From assembly GCA_017427465.1 (NCBI GenBank), contig JAFRST010000008.1:1-64000 (forward strand): 64,000 bases of DNA, read 5' to 3'. How positions within the stretch are numbered: position 1 is the first letter of the stretch; each line of letters opens with the position of its first letter. Source of the stretch: Clostridiales bacterium (GTDB taxonomy: Bacteria; Bacillota; Clostridia; Saccharofermentanales; Saccharofermentanaceae). The translations under genes were made by a program, and so were the position numbers. The notes beneath the pieces are model-generated. The model was not told where the DNA came from, did no database searches, and saw nothing but the letters and a program-made list of their open reading frames with translations. Positions 49,978-59,500 of the stretch are shown here, one piece after another.

Positions 49978-50928
49978 ATGATACTGACTAATGACGAACT
50001 GAAAAAGATATATTTCGGCGCATATGAATTCGAGGAGACTTCTGACGGATACCTTAAGGCAAACCAGTATTCAAGACCTCAGATGGAATATTTTCGCGAT
50101 GCTCTGGATATATGGTATGAGAGATGCGATGCGTCGACGGCAAAGACGATCGAATTGACGACCGCCGCCTCAAAGATCTCTTTTGATTACAAGATCATCT
50201 GGAAAAGCTCTGAGGATTCGATCGAATTATATGTTGACGGCCTGGCCCACAAGATCTTCTATATCAAGGATCTGAAGGAGGAAGGACGCCTCGAATTCGA
50301 TCTGCCGGAAGGCACTCATGACGTGGTGATCTATCTGGCGGCAGACGCCACAGTGGTAATAAAGGATTTTGCGATTGACGCATCTTTTGGCGTCCCCGTG
50401 AAGAGTACCAAAGTCCTTTGGCTCGGCGACTCGATAACGCAGGGCTACGGCCCCCTCCGCTCATCCGAGACTTACGTCAGCATTGCCAACAGGCAGCTCG
50501 GCTACGACATTCTTAACCAGGGCATCGGCGGCTACATCTACGATAAGAGATCCCTCATGAAGATGCCCGGATACACGCCCGACAAGATCATCGTCGCGCT
50601 GGGCACGAACCAGTACGGCACCGAGACGATGAAGGACATCGAGGAATACTACGAGACACTTATTGGGCTTTACGGCACCGTGGTTCCCGTGCTCTGCATC
50701 ACACCCATATGGAGAGGCGATAACATTGATGCCCTTCCCGTGTTCTACAGATTCTGCGCCAACGTGAAGAAGATTGCGGAAAGCTACCCCAACATCAAGG
50801 TGATCGACGGACTCGATCTCGTCCCGCACCTGGAAGAATACTATCTGGATAATCTCCACCCCAATATTCTCGGAACGGAGACATACGCCAAGAATCTCTG
50901 TGAGGAGATCGGAAGGATCGGGTTCTGA
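49978..50928 (+). CDS. SGNH/GDSL-family esterase with N-terminal beta domain
   Basis: 316 aa from ATG 49978 (GAGGTG upstream); a GTG at 49930 would add residues from a 12-bp tandem repeat and is less likely. An N-terminal carbohydrate-esterase-type beta-sandwich (residues ~1-135) precedes the SGNH hydrolase domain: block I WLGDSITQGYG (Ser), block II NQGIGGYI (Gly), block III ALGTNQYG (Asn), block V DNLHPNILG (Asp, His). No signal peptide, so it is probably cytosolic. Family members deacetylate sugars or short acyl esters. Confidence 0.88.
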   Translation: MILTNDELKKIYFGAYEFEETSDGYLKANQYSRPQMEYFRDALDIWYERCDASTAKTIELTTAASKISFDYKIIWKSSEDSIELYVDGLAHKIFYIKDLKEEGRLEFDLPEGTHDVVIYLAADATVVIKDFAIDASFGVPVKSTKVLWLGDSITQGYGPLRSSETYVSIANRQLGYDILNQGIGGYIYDKRSLMKMPGYTPDKIIVALGTNQYGTETMKDIEEYYETLIGLYGTVVPVLCITPIWRGDNIDALPVFYRFCANVKKIAESYPNIKVIDGLDLVPHLEEYYLDNLHPNILGTETYAKNLCEEIGRIGF

Positions 50929-50985
50929 GAGGGGAGCCGGCAAGCGCTCGTGCAAATCGTGCGTTTCTTTCTGAATCCATTTAGC

Positions 50986-51040
50986 TGTTGCGAAAAAAGT
51001 GTAGTTTTCAGGGGTGATTTACTACACTTTTTTAGCAACA
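50986..51040. repeat. Long inverted repeat, 20-bp arms
   Basis: Arms 50986-51005 and 51021-51040 match at 19 of 20 positions around a 15-base loop (AAAAAAGTGTAGT against ACTACACTTTTTT). It follows the esterase gene and could work as a two-way terminator. Confidence 0.8.
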
Positions 51041-51123
51041 CAATAATTGAAGAGTCCCGCTTCCGTGAATGTTTTAGGAATTGTCAGTGCTTCAAAATGC
51101 GGGCGGAATTCATTCAGCGTGAT

Positions 51124-51326
51124 CGATAATGAGGCGGAATTAGCTTAGCCCCTAGCGAAAACGAGGCGGAATTTGAGGCTACACCCTCAAATTTACCCTC
51201 AAATCTGCTTAGCCGGATCGAAAATGAGGCGGAATTTGAGGCGGCCCCCTCAAGTTTAGCCTCAAATCTGCTTGGCTAGATTGAGAACGAGGCGGAATTT
51301 GCTTAGCCCCTAGCGAAAACGAGATG
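51124..51326 (+). repeat. 63-bp repeat family (locus 2 of 3)
   Basis: GAGGCGGAATTTGAGGC units with CCTCAAATCTGCTTAGCCGG, flanked by shorter 32-bp forms ending GCTTAGCCCCTAGCGAAAAC. Reverse orientation to 9935-10123. 51327-51532 also has GTTGCAC/GTGCAAC arms (51393-51420) but no gene. Confidence 0.88.
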
Positions 51327-51532
51327 GATAAATCCAACCGGCTATGGAGTTGTTTTCGAACAGAATTAAATAAAAATGCTTACAAATTTATGTTGCACCG
51401 CGGGGTATGCTCGTGCAACAGTGAAATAGAAATACTGAAGGCGCAAATCTCCTATAGCTGTTGCCTTTTCTCACAAACGCGACTATAATTTGGGAGAAAA
51501 GAAATAGATTTGGGAGAAAGGACTATTATCAG

Positions 51533-52603
51533 ATGAGACAGTTTGATTATTCAAAATTGGCTGACAGAACTTGGGATAACGAGATAATTTCCTATATCTC
51601 GAAGATCCATGAATACAAGGGAAAACAGGAACTTTTCCTTCGCCGGAAGCCGGTTGAACTTGACCGCCTTATAGAGCTTGCCAAAGTGCAGAGTACTGAG
51701 GCATCAAACCGTATTGAAGGCATAATTACCACTAATGCAAGACTGAAACAGTTAGTGGCCGATAAAACAACGCCTAAAAACCGTGACGAGGAAGAGATAC
51801 TCGGCTATCGCAATGTGCTTAATCTGATTCACGAGAGTTATGATTCGATTCCGGTAAGACGGAATTATATTCTTCAGCTTCACAAAGAACTGCTCGATTA
51901 TACGAATTTATCTTATGCCGGTCAGTTTAAGACTACGCCAAATGAGATTGAAATGATAACTGCAGATGGAGAGAAGATAGTCTTATTCAGACCGTTACAA
52001 CCATACGAGACACCGGGTGCGATCGATCAGATATGTGAGAGCTTCCAGAGAGAGCTGGATCTGGAATCAGTAGATCCGCTGATCCTGATATCATGCTTTC
52101 TTCTCGACTTCCTGTGTATCCATCCGTTTAACGACGGAAATGGAAGAATGAGCCGTTTGCTGACACTCCTTCTTCTTAACCGATGCGGATTTCTTGTTGG
52201 TCAATACATAAGTATCGAGAAGGCAATTGCTGACACTAAGGAAGCATACTACGATGCTTTACAGAGAGCAGATAAGGACTGGCACACGGGGAAAAATGAT
52301 CCCAAACCTTTCATAAAATATATGTTGGGGATAATCCTTGCGTGTTATCGTGATTTTGAGAACAGAGTCTTTATTGTTCATAATGCCGGTGCAAAAAGCA
52401 CTTCTTACGACATTGTTAAAGCGTGTGCAGCAGAAAGGATAGGGAAATTCTCCAAGCAGGAGATCCTGGCATTATGTCCGAGCTTAGGCAGTTCTTCAGT
52501 AGAATCTGCATTGAAAAAACTTGTTGATGAAGGATATCTTGTCCGTATCGGATCAGGACGCAAGACGTTGTATGTAAGGGCTGACGCATTCCTTACGACA
52601 TGA
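51533..52603 (+). CDS. Fic-family protein
   Basis: 356 aa from ATG 51533; the longer frame to 51461 has no signal. Domains: N-terminal Fic_N-like helices with an inhibitory-helix-like motif STEASNRIEG (S/TxxxE/NxxxR type, self-inhibited class II), the Fic core with the intact catalytic HPFNDGNGRMSR, and a C-terminal winged helix (SKQEILALCPSLGSSSVESALKKL). These AMPylate or otherwise modify protein hydroxyls; class II forms regulate themselves and need no separate antitoxin. Stands alone. Confidence 0.93.
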   Translation: MRQFDYSKLADRTWDNEIISYISKIHEYKGKQELFLRRKPVELDRLIELAKVQSTEASNRIEGIITTNARLKQLVADKTTPKNRDEEEILGYRNVLNLIHESYDSIPVRRNYILQLHKELLDYTNLSYAGQFKTTPNEIEMITADGEKIVLFRPLQPYETPGAIDQICESFQRELDLESVDPLILISCFLLDFLCIHPFNDGNGRMSRLLTLLLLNRCGFLVGQYISIEKAIADTKEAYYDALQRADKDWHTGKNDPKPFIKYMLGIILACYRDFENRVFIVHNAGAKSTSYDIVKACAAERIGKFSKQEILALCPSLGSSSVESALKKLVDEGYLVRIGSGRKTLYVRADAFLTT

Positions 52604-52694
52604 TGGAATTTACGCTCCTTAACCACCACATGCAACATTAAATCCCATACATCTGTATGAATAGTAAATACTCATACAGAAGGGCAGATGTCAT

Positions 52695-53246
52695 ATGATC
52701 ACGGATAAGATTAAAAGAATTGTTGTTGCCGGGATAATATTGTTGATCGGTTTGTTTTCGATGACCGCGTGCGGCAAAACAAAACCGCAGCAGCGCCAAA
52801 GTAAGAAGCAGAGAGAACCGCTGGATGTAAAGCAGGTCACTTATCTGATCTATTGCGGCGGCTTGCCGGATGTCGAAATGTATGTCATCACATCTGATCT
52901 CAAGGTGACCTATTACAGCATCAGACCTGAAGTCGATAAGCACTACGATTATCTTGCGGGAGAATTGCCGTCTGAGGACTTATATGAGATCAAAGAATAC
53001 GAGATATCTGACAAGGATTGGTCAAACATTGTAAACGTGCTGACCGGAGTGGAGTTCATGGAACTGGAAGAAGACCTGGCAACCAAGGATCTAGTTGACG
53101 ACGGATCAAGCTACTACATTAAGGTCGAGACAAGTGATTCCGAGCATGTCTCAGGCGGATATTGCGCAGGTTATGATGACAATGCCCCAAGCAGAAGATT
53201 TGAGCAATCCAGGGAAATGATAGATAATGCTATAAGGAACAGGTGA
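52695..53246 (+). CDS. Secreted lipoprotein of a four-gene group
   Basis: 183 aa. Signal peptide with lipobox GLFSMTAC, then a Lys/Gln/Arg-rich linker (KTKPQQRQSKKQRE) and a domain with YLIYCGGLPDVEMYVITSDLKVTYYS. GAAGGG precedes the ATG. Overlaps the next start by four bases (GTGA), so they are coupled. Function unknown. Confidence 0.78.
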   Translation: MITDKIKRIVVAGIILLIGLFSMTACGKTKPQQRQSKKQREPLDVKQVTYLIYCGGLPDVEMYVITSDLKVTYYSIRPEVDKHYDYLAGELPSEDLYEIKEYEISDKDWSNIVNVLTGVEFMELEEDLATKDLVDDGSSYYIKVETSDSEHVSGGYCAGYDDNAPSRRFEQSREMIDNAIRNR

Positions 53247-53812
53247 TATCTGATCAAGTCAAAACGGGATGTATGAGTTCTAAACAGATCAACATAAAAA
53301 CAGTGATCGCTGTCATATTTCTGATAGTTGATGTTCTCGCTATATGCGGGTTTGTATATACCCGCACAGAAAATGAGCTGCATCATTACGGGTTATATAT
53401 CGATCGCCCCGATAAGCTGACCTTGAATAAGGACATAACCGAGACGTTCCGCGATGAGACAGTCACGGTACCGGCGGGGACGGTTATTGAGGGTGGACAC
53501 ATTGTGTTAGATACAGTTTATTTCCGGTATTTGGATGAATGGTCATTCAGCGCTTCATACGAAGATTTTGAAGAACAGGATCAGCTCGAGAAACTGCGGC
53601 AGGAGGCTGAGCAGCGATATCACGCTGACCGCGAAAAGGTCATTAAAAAGAATATAGGTCCTGGAATTGCCGCGGTACTTTGCGTCCTGTTAATAGGCTC
53701 GCTTATTACGTTTTTCCTGATAAAGATAGAATGGTATGTGTTGTTGTATGTCCTTGATATAGTGTTTTTATTCGTGTTGTTTTGTGCGCTGAGTCTCGTG
53801 TTGTGTCACTAA
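53243..53812 (+). CDS. Membrane protein with three hydrophobic helices
   Basis: 189 aa from GTG 53243, coupled to the previous stop; an ATG at 53273 is an alternative start. Helices near residues 20-40 (TVIAVIFLIVDVLAICGFVY) and two at the C-terminus (IGPGIAAVLCVLLIGSLITFFLI and YVLLYVLDIVFLFVLFCAL). A soluble loop with a charged coiled coil (EEQDQLEKLRQEAEQRYHADR) lies between. Unrecognised. Confidence 0.7.
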   Translation: MISDQVKTGCMSSKQINIKTVIAVIFLIVDVLAICGFVYTRTENELHHYGLYIDRPDKLTLNKDITETFRDETVTVPAGTVIEGGHIVLDTVYFRYLDEWSFSASYEDFEEQDQLEKLRQEAEQRYHADREKVIKKNIGPGIAAVLCVLLIGSLITFFLIKIEWYVLLYVLDIVFLFVLFCALSLVLCH

Positions 53813-53827
53813 GCACAGAGGAGGACG

Positions 53828-54142
53828 ATGATAAGAGAGTTAAGCAAAGAAGAATTCCTGCAAACCATGGAATCCGGCATGAAAGATATAACACAGGATG
53901 CCGAAGCTGTTGTTGACATATGGGAGTATGCCGGGAGCCTTCTTGCCGAAAACCTGATTTCTCAATATGGATTTGATAACAGGCTGATTGAGGCAGTTTA
54001 TAGTGGAGAAAATGGGCATTATCAGCATGTCTTGTTGTTCACGGCACAGAATAATTGTTATATCGTTATTGTTATCGATACTGAGAAGAGAGTCATTTTA
54101 GGGCATCGTCTTCTTGATCTGAATGAAGAGTATGGTATTTGA
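53828..54142 (+). CDS. Small cytosolic hypothetical protein
   Basis: 104 aa. GAGGAGG precedes the ATG, 15 bases after the membrane protein gene. Acidic; ends with strands QHVLLFTAQNNCYIVIVIDTEKRVILGHRLLDL. The size and fold pattern would fit an immunity-like protein, but nothing in the sequence proves it. Confidence 0.65.
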   Translation: MIRELSKEEFLQTMESGMKDITQDAEAVVDIWEYAGSLLAENLISQYGFDNRLIEAVYSGENGHYQHVLLFTAQNNCYIVIVIDTEKRVILGHRLLDLNEEYGI

Positions 54143-54156
54143 GTGGAGGACATAAA

Positions 54157-54753
54157 ATGAAGAAGTTTTTCGCAACATTTATGGCAGGTGCAATGGTGCT
54201 CGGTATGACAGCATGTGGCGCAAAGCCCGCTGAAACGACTGCAGAGCCTGCAAAAGTTGAAGAAACAACGACCGGAACAACACCCGCAGAGACAACTACT
54301 GTTGAAACGACGGAAGAAACAACCGCTGAGCCTGAATTTACATATGGCTTTTCAGGGCATAACTGGGAAAACTTCATTACTGATATTCAAGTCACAAATA
54401 TTAACTGCAGGATAGTTGATGGAAGTGAGTATGACGAAAGTTTAGCGGGAGTGCCTTGTCCTGTTTGGGAAGCACAGGCAGATCAGGAAATAGTAATTAC
54501 TTTTAAGAGCAGCAAACCGTTAAACCTTCACTTGCTTGATAATACCTCGGGTTATGCAGTAAAGGACGGCCCCACGGTACGTGAAAGCACTTTTGTAAAC
54601 GAAGGAGACACTTACACGCTTACTATTCCTGCCAACACATTTGTCGCCGGTGATGCTTGCTTCATTGAATTCCACACTGATGATTATGCTTTAGATGAAG
54701 ACTTCAATACCATAAGCGGACAAGCGGTAACGACGAACTTTCTGGTGGTATAA
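54157..54753 (+). CDS. Secreted lipoprotein, paralogue of the one at 1604
   Basis: 198 aa. GTGGAGG precedes ATG 54157. Signal peptide MKKFFATFMAGAMVLGMTAC, nearly the same as in the lipoprotein at 1604, then a long Thr/Glu/Pro linker (ETTTGTTPAETTTVETTEETT) and a beta-rich domain with IVITFKSSKPLNL and YTLTIPANTFVAGDACF. Exposed surface lipoprotein of unknown role, last gene of a group of four co-oriented genes. Confidence 0.82.
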   Translation: MKKFFATFMAGAMVLGMTACGAKPAETTAEPAKVEETTTGTTPAETTTVETTEETTAEPEFTYGFSGHNWENFITDIQVTNINCRIVDGSEYDESLAGVPCPVWEAQADQEIVITFKSSKPLNLHLLDNTSGYAVKDGPTVRESTFVNEGDTYTLTIPANTFVAGDACFIEFHTDDYALDEDFNTISGQAVTTNFLVV

Positions 54754-54780
54754 GCTTCGTACTTTTTTCGTGGCCATAAA

Positions 54781-54818
54781 AGCGCCCTGTGAACTGCTCA
54801 CAAGGCGCTATTTTATTG
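54781..54818 (+). terminator. Rho-independent terminator
   Basis: AGCGCCCTGTGA and TCACAAGGCGCT arms with an ACTGC loop, then ATTTTATT. Confidence 0.88.
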
Positions 54819-54885
54819 CGTTCCGGGTGTACTATAGCACCGGACTAATATCGAGTACGTAAATCGTACAATATTTTCGAGCATT

Positions 54886-54935
54886 TACTGTATGAATTAC
54901 GTATTTTTCGCTTAAAATACGTAAACCGTACAGTA
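54886..54935. repeat. 50-bp nested palindrome
   Basis: Outer arms TACTGTA/TACAGTA, 4-base internal loops on each side, inner arms TTACGTATTTT/AAAATACGTAA, and a 6-base loop. Same layout as 2387-2436 and 16627-16736 with unrelated sequence. Confidence 0.8.
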
Positions 54936-54948
54936 TTCGCCCCCTCAA

Positions 54949-55295
54949 ATCTGCTTAGCTAGATTGAGAACGAGGCGGAATTTGAGGCGGCCCCCTCAAG
55001 TTTAGCCTCAAATCTGCTTGGCCGGATCGAAAATGAGGCGGAATTTGAGGCTACACCCTCAAATTTACCCTCAAATCTGCTTAGCCGGATCGAAAATGAG
55101 GCGGAATTTGAGGCGGCCCCCTCAAGTTTAGCCTCAAATCTGCTTAGCTAGATTGAGAATGAGGCGGAATTAGCTTAGCCCCTAGCGAAAACGAGGCGGA
55201 ATTTGAGGCTACACCCTCAAGTTTAGCCTCAAATCTGCTTGGCCAGATTGATAATGAGGCGGAATTAGCTTAGCCCCTAGCGAAAAAGAGATGGA
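54949..55295 (+). repeat. 63-bp repeat family (locus 3 of 3, largest)
   Basis: About five alternating units of GAGGCGGAATTTGAGGC and CCTCAAATCTGCTTAGC with TACA or GGCC centre variants, plus the 32-bp short form with CCCCTAGCGAAAAC. Same orientation as locus 2. No gene in 54819-55411. Confidence 0.9.
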
Positions 55296-55411
55296 ATTTA
55301 TGCGGTAATACTGTCAGAGTTTGTCCGCTGTCCGCGGCGTTGCGCCCGTGCTAACCTATAGTTGTTCGATATGGGTCTCTGTAGGTTTAAGCGCGGCCGG
55401 AGGTTGATACC

Positions 55412-55766
55412 ATGGCAAGTGTTGAAACGGTTTCCTTTAAGAAGATCAAGCGAAAGAGAAGGACGTCCAAAGCTGACATCGCCTTTAATATCTTCCTCGG
55501 TGTGTTTTTCGCGCTGTTTATGATCGTGACGCTCTATCCCATCATCAACACGCTGGCGTATTCGTTCAACGACCGTTTCGACGTCATTGAGAACGGGCCG
55601 GTCCACATTTTCCCGCGCGCCCGGACGCTCGAGAACTATAACTATGCGCTCTCGAACTTCCATTTCAAAGATGGCATCACTATCACTGCTGCCCGTCCTG
55701 ATCGTCTACCCGTTCTTCCAGAAATACTTCATCACGGGCATTCACGTGGGGAAAGTGAAGGCGTGA
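55412..55766 (+). pseudogene. ABC sugar transporter permease relic (LplC/CarB type) with internal deletion
   Basis: ATG 55412 begins a normal permease N-terminus (SKADIAFNIFLGVFFALFMIVTLYPIINTLAYSFND, with one TM helix) up to about residue 90. The sequence then changes frame at about 55684 to the family's C-terminal end, LLPVLIVYPFFQKYFITGI followed by HVGKVKA and a TGA at 55766. Roughly 200 central residues with the other TM helices and the EAA loop are gone. Partner genes (other permease, solute-binding protein) are absent. A transport operon was lost here. Confidence 0.85.
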
Positions 55767-55909
55767 TATTGCGCAGCACCTGATAACGCTTGTAGTTTGA
55801 GATATAAAATGCACGTCCGGAGTTAAGTTTTTAAAGCTTTTCGATACACAAACCAGGGCGAAGAGCTATAATTAGTGGCGTAATTTAGCTAAACGGACGG
55901 AGACTTGTT

Positions 55910-56542
55910 ATGAGCTATAAAAACCAAAAATCCAAAAGCAAACTGCCTATGATCATCACTTTGAGTGTTATAGGTATTGCATTAGTGGGAACGGCGGTAT
56001 TTGCGATCCTAAGACTTTTAAATATATGGAACGATAGGGGTAATACTGCCAATATCATTGAGTATCCTGATGTTAGAGCATACTTTGAGGAGCGTGCCGA
56101 GATCATCTCGGTCACGCCTGTTAAAGACTCGAAAAACACCTTATCTGAACAGGACGCAGTTGAGGAGCTGAGATCGAGAGGCTTTACCCAATATCCGATA
56201 ACGTCAGATTATACAATTGACGGTGAATCAGAAGATGACACTGTTGTTTCCGATGATTCATCCCTGATGCATCCGATATATAGAACCTATTTTATGTCTT
56301 TTGACAATGTATTGTGGTCGATTGCCTTAGTTGACGGAAAGGTGATAGCAACACCGTCATCTTATAATCTGGAGCACACAGGCGGAGTTCCGATCGAAGT
56401 GTCTGAGACAGAAGAAATTGCGAGCTATGACCTTTCTACGAACAGCATCTATTTAACTATACCGTTTGACACCACAATGGATGTCAGGATCGTGGACAGA
56501 ATAGACGCGGAAACGCTTGAATCGTTTGATCTGGAGGGATAA
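55910..56542 (+). CDS. Single-pass membrane protein before the SGNH/DUF6273 protein
   Basis: 210 aa. CGGAGAC precedes ATG 55910. One TM helix (IITLSVIGIALVGTAVFAIL), then an extracellular domain with acidic patches (ESEDDTVVSDDSS). The next gene begins five bases after the stop, so the two are co-transcribed. Function unknown. Confidence 0.75.
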   Translation: MSYKNQKSKSKLPMIITLSVIGIALVGTAVFAILRLLNIWNDRGNTANIIEYPDVRAYFEERAEIISVTPVKDSKNTLSEQDAVEELRSRGFTQYPITSDYTIDGESEDDTVVSDDSSLMHPIYRTYFMSFDNVLWSIALVDGKVIATPSSYNLEHTGGVPIEVSETEEIASYDLSTNSIYLTIPFDTTMDVRIVDRIDAETLESFDLEG

Positions 56543-56546
56543 GTAT

Positions 56547-59500
56547 ATGTTTAAGAAAAAGATCCTGATGAGCCCCATTATCGGATTGTTGATAACCGTT
56601 ATTTTCTATAGCTTCTTTTTACCTGTTGTCTGTTTTGCAGATGAGACTGAACAGAGTGGACAGGAAAACGTTCATACAACTTCTAATCACAAATCCAGCG
56701 GCGTAATTGTTTCCATGGGAGATTCTTATTCTGCCGGGGAAGGAATAGAGCCTTTCTATGGCAGCCGTTATTCCGAAGGTTGGGAATTGAAGGATTGGCT
56801 TGCCCACAGATCCGAAGGCTCATGGGGAGGTCAGTTGAGGCTTCCGGATGTCGGAAGCATGAATTCTTCCAAGTATCCCGAAAACACTAATCCGCACTGG
56901 TACTTTGTTGCCTCATCAGGTGCAGTGACTTGGGATATAACGGGCGGACAGGAAAAAGACTATTATAAATGGGATGAAACCACAAATGGTCCAGTAGTTG
57001 ATACCGAAACGATTGATCCGCAGATAGACATATTCAACGAGACCCAAAGAAGACAGATAGTGCCTGACTATATTACAATAACTTTGGGCGGAAATGACCT
57101 TGGGTTTGTAGATATACTGATAACGGCTGCGGCAAACTGTGTATACATAGATCCGTGTTCTCTGACAAAAAGACTTTCTGAAGCTGTAGATGATCTATCA
57201 AATTTTGAAATTAAGGATGGGATGGTAGAAGAAGTAAAAACTGAGAATAGCGACGAGTCAAATGAACTCCAATCTGATGATAAAGTCAGGGATAGAATTA
57301 AGAAAATCTACTTCAAAATAGATGAAGCAGCAAGTATCGGAGATGACCATCCGTGCATCTTAGTTGCCGGATATCCTCATTTGCTGAAGGAAGAGCTATT
57401 TAAAGACAATAAAAATGCCGGAGACTTTGTAAATGCTCTTACCATTTTCAACCCTTCTGATGCCCAGCAGATCAACATGGCAATTGATATTTATACTAAA
57501 GTATTAAAGAACATTGTTGAGGAGTGCCAAGACGAAGGACTAAGGATCGAGTATGTTGATATAAATGAGAGATTTGACGGGTTTGACGGGTTTGACGGGC
57601 ATGAGGTTAACACTCCCGAGCCGTGGATAAATGGTATTGAATTCAATTCAACAACTCTCGGAGGGATCGGAGTTTTTCCTAAGATTAAAGACTTTATTTC
57701 TAGCGGCACTATATGTGATGCGCTCAAGAGAGTTTTGAGTGACGAAGATTACAAAAAATGCAAAAAAGAACAGGACTTGATGTCTTTGCTGATAGAAGAG
57801 AAAGTTTTTGGCAACCTAACAAATAGTGCAATCAGGGACCTTTTGGGTATCGATTATAATCAAGATCTAACGTATGGATTGATACGCGGCGCTTCTCTAC
57901 ATCCCAATTCCGAAGGTGCGAATGGCTACAAAAAGTGCTTTCAGAGAAAGATCAACGAATTGGAAGGTCTGGCGGAAACACCATCGGATGATCCGCCTCA
58001 AACGGAGACCCGTATCGGTTCAGAGATTACTTTCGGTAAATATGCCGGAGAAGACATTCAGTGGACAATAATGGATGAGACAGATGACAGCTACTTCCTG
58101 TTGGCCAAAAACGCTATTGAGACAAAAGACTTTAACGATACTGATGAGAATACAAACTGGGAAGATTGTTCGTTAAGAGAATGGCTTAACGGAGAATTCT
58201 ATGACAGTGCATTTACCCCGGAAGAGAAGGAAATGATAAAGCTGTCAAATGTTAAGAATCGCGGTAATCCCGGATGGAGTGGTGACGACAAAAAAGACTA
58301 TGAAGATACGCAGGATCATGTTTTCCTTTTAAGCTTTTACGAAGCTAAAACCTTGTTTAAAAACGATGAGGATAGAATGGTTCTGCCTACAGAACATACC
58401 ATTATTAATGGGTCTATTGCCCATACCGATAATACTAACGAGGATATGAACTTCAAGATCTATGCATTATGGTGGCTTAGGTCTCCCGGTATAGACAAAA
58501 ACAAGGCAGCATATGTCAATTACTGGGGAAAGATAGATAACGAAGGTCTAGCTGTCGCTGGTGGCTTTGATGGTATTTGCGGTGTCCGTCCTGCCATGTG
58601 GATTGATAAGAGTATAAAAGCGACTGCGATAGTCGACGTTGATCCTGCAAGTGCTGACAAGGCAACATTAGTTCGTGACGGAGACGTTGTGATTTTCGGG
58701 CAATATGAGCAGGATGGCAATACCGGGAACGGCAAAGAACCGATCGAGTGGGAGATCCTTACTGAGAAAGATGGAAAAATGCTTCTTATCAGTAAATATA
58801 TCCTTGATTGCCAGCCATATAATACCGAGAGTACAGAAGTGACGTGGGAGACATGCAGCTTGCGGCAGTGGCTCAATAATGATTTTTATAACACTGCATT
58901 CAATGAGTCAGACCGGAAGCTGATAGAGACTACCACACTTTCCAACCCTGATAATCCGTTTGGCGGAAAAGGCGGAAACAGTACTGATGATAAGGTGTTC
59001 TGCCTAAGCATGGAGGAAGTGTACAGTTATTTGGATATCTTGTATGAGACTGATAATCCATACGGCGGTGACTTCTGTTTTAGTTTAGATTTCCTTAGGG
59101 AAGTAACGCAATATGCGCGCGACCGTGGTGTAGTAGATCGCGAAATAGATGCAGGTTATTTTGATTTCACCGAGGTTCCCGTAGATGAATCAGATCTGAT
59201 CGGGAAGGATTTAGGAAACTGGTGGCTCAGATCTCCCGCGAATTCCAACGACCGGGCGTGTGTGGTATTTTTATCCGGACAAGCCGGCTATGAAATAGAA
59301 GAGTTCGTGCATGTTGCTGCTGAAGGTGTCCGTCCCGCTATGTGGGTAAACTGTAATGATGTCAAAGACCCATCGTCTGAAAATTCCGCCCCGGTTCCGG
59401 ACGAAGTGAAGGCTGCATATCTTGATGTAGTGAATAACGTTTCGTACGAAGATTTTAAGTCTGAATACTATGGCGTTCCCTCATCAGGTAAATTCAGCTA

